From Chitinivibrionales bacterium (lineage in GTDB: Bacteria; Fibrobacterota; Chitinivibrionia; Chitinivibrionales; FEN-1185): 6,563 nt of DNA. The DNA is taken from NCBI GenBank assembly GCA_028718065.1, contig JAQUMP010000200.1, positions 1 to 6,563 on the forward strand, read 5' to 3'. The notes under the pieces were generated by a model. The model did not search any database. It was not told where the DNA came from and worked only from the letters and a program-made list of their open reading frames with translations. This document shows, one piece after another, positions 5,659-6,563 of this stretch; position 1 is the stretch's first letter; each line of letters begins with the position of its first letter. Position numbers and translations under genes: made by a program.

Positions 5659-6563
5659 ATAAAAATCGCCTTTTTCAGCAAGGAATTGCCGTCAACAGCC
5701 CCAAACGGGGTTTCGTGCCAGGTACACCGGCTGGCCAACCGCCTGGTCCGCAACGGTCACGAAATCACCTGTTTTTCCTGCAGCCCCGCACCGGCCGATG
5801 CGCTCTATAAAACCATACAATCCCCGCCCCCGAAAACGCTTTCCAAACTAAAAGCAAAATTTTTTCCGGCGCTCTATTTCCGTTCGATTGACAAAAGCGG
5901 CTTTGACATTCTCCATTTTCACGGCGATGACTATTTAACGCCCGCATCGGGTCGGCGCGTCCGTACATTTTACGGTTCGGCGCTCTTTGAGGCGCTCCAC
6001 GCCAGGCAGTGGCCGCGCCGGCTCTACCAGGCGCTTTTTTACGGTTTTGAATGGCTATCCCTGCTGCGGCGCGGCGTTACCGTGGGCATCGCGCCGCACA
6101 GCCGGCGCGCCTTGCCCTTTATCAACCATATTGTTCCCTGCGGCATTGCGCCGGAACGTTTTTTTCCGGCGCCTCATTTAAAAACGGAACACCCGTCGCT
6201 GCTTTTTATTGGCGACTGCGACAGCCGCAAACAAGGGCGGCTGCTTTTGGATATGTTTACAAATACTATTCTACCAAAGCATCCTTCCTGCCGGCTTTCA
6301 ATCGTGGGCCCCTGGTCCGGCTCTCGCCCCGCGGTGCGTTTTTGCGGCCGGATCAGCGAGCAGGAGCTGGTCGCGGAATATCAACGGGCCTGGGTGCTCT
6401 GCGTATCGAGCGCCTACGAAGGGTTTGGCGTGCCCATCATCGAAGCCATGGCCTGCGGGACGGCCGTGGTGGCCTGTAAAAACGGCACGGCCGAACACAT
6501 TATCGACCACGGCCGCAACGGCATGCTCTGCACGGCAGCCACGCTGGCCCAAACCATTCAATG
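5659..6563 (+). CDS. GT4-family glycosyltransferase, cut by the window edge, apparent ATA start
   Basis: Retaining GT-B glycosyltransferase of the GT4 (WecG/RfaG-like 'glycosyl transferases group 1') type, probably transferring a sugar from an activated nucleotide donor in surface polysaccharide or related glycan synthesis; donor and acceptor cannot be told. The frame is open for 301 codons to the right edge without a stop. The N-terminal Rossmann domain opens with KIAFFS, then NGVSCQVHRLANRLVRNGHE (residues 16-35) and DILHFHGD (83-90). The linker CGIAPERFFP (161-170) leads to the C-terminal donor-binding domain with LLFIGD (181-186), LSIVGPW (213-219) and the E-x7-E signature (E254 and E262, in YEGFGVPIIEAM), followed by the CGTAVVA strand. 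About 60-90 C-terminal residues should lie beyond the window. The start is ATA (see the ribosome-binding site), either a rare start codon or a mutated or misread ATG. It is divergent from the pilus operon, so a functional link is not implied. Confidence 0.88.
   Translation, partial: MKIAFFSKELPSTAPNGVSCQVHRLANRLVRNGHEITCFSCSPAPADALYKTIQSPPPKTLSKLKAKFFPALYFRSIDKSGFDILHFHGDDYLTPASGRRVRTFYGSALFEALHARQWPRRLYQALFYGFEWLSLLRRGVTVGIAPHSRRALPFINHIVPCGIAPERFFPAPHLKTEHPSLLFIGDCDSRKQGRLLLDMFTNTILPKHPSCRLSIVGPWSGSRPAVRFCGRISEQELVAEYQRAWVLCVSSAYEGFGVPIIEAMACGTAVVACKNGTAEHIIDHGRNGMLCTAATLAQTIQ

Noticed and set aside
5686..5688. TTG as the glycosyltransferase start
   Set aside because: Its Shine-Dalgarno spacing is 2 nt and it would delete the conserved KIAFFS strand.
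6298..6561. Minus-strand frame opposite the glycosyltransferase end
   Set aside because: It is antisense to the E-x7-E region of the GT4 enzyme and has no recognisable features.

Overview
The window carries four protein-coding loci and no RNA genes, transposons or CRISPR. It looks like a chromosomal piece of a Gram-negative-type bacterium that uses type IV pili, with moderately high GC. The style of the TPR hub protein and the PilT variant recall Fibrobacterota/Chitinivibrionia or deltaproteobacteria-like lineages. That placement is a low-confidence impression, since no marker gene is present.

Three genes on the minus strand, read from 5400 down to 9, are tightly spaced (23 and 14 nt gaps) and probably form one operon. 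The first is a 1056-residue TPR protein with three N-terminal TPRs, a long acidic low-complexity middle, one C-terminal TPR and a basic tail. The middle contains eight copies of a 31-32 residue unit beginning E-T-V/I. The second gene is a complete M24 aminopeptidase (Xaa-Pro peptidase family) with all five metal ligands. The third is a PilT/PilU-family pilus retraction ATPase whose frame is broken by a single TAG after codon 43. All ATPase motifs lie downstream of that stop, and an ATG pair with a Shine-Dalgarno-like AGGA lies just beyond it.

A 258-nt AT-rich divergent intergenic region (5401-5658) separates this operon from a plus-strand GT4 glycosyltransferase that runs off the right edge. 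The glycosyltransferase frame has no ATG, GTG or TTG at the expected start. A strong AAGGAG lies 8 nt before an ATA codon, where the protein sequence (xKIAFFS) clearly begins.

How the genes fit together is inferred: the TPR protein may be a cytoplasmic scaffold or regulator tied to the pilus motor, and the glycosyltransferase may act in surface polysaccharide synthesis. The points most worth following are the interrupted pilT, the ATA start, and the eight-unit E-T-V repeat, which resembles an array of phosphothreonine/FHA-type sites.
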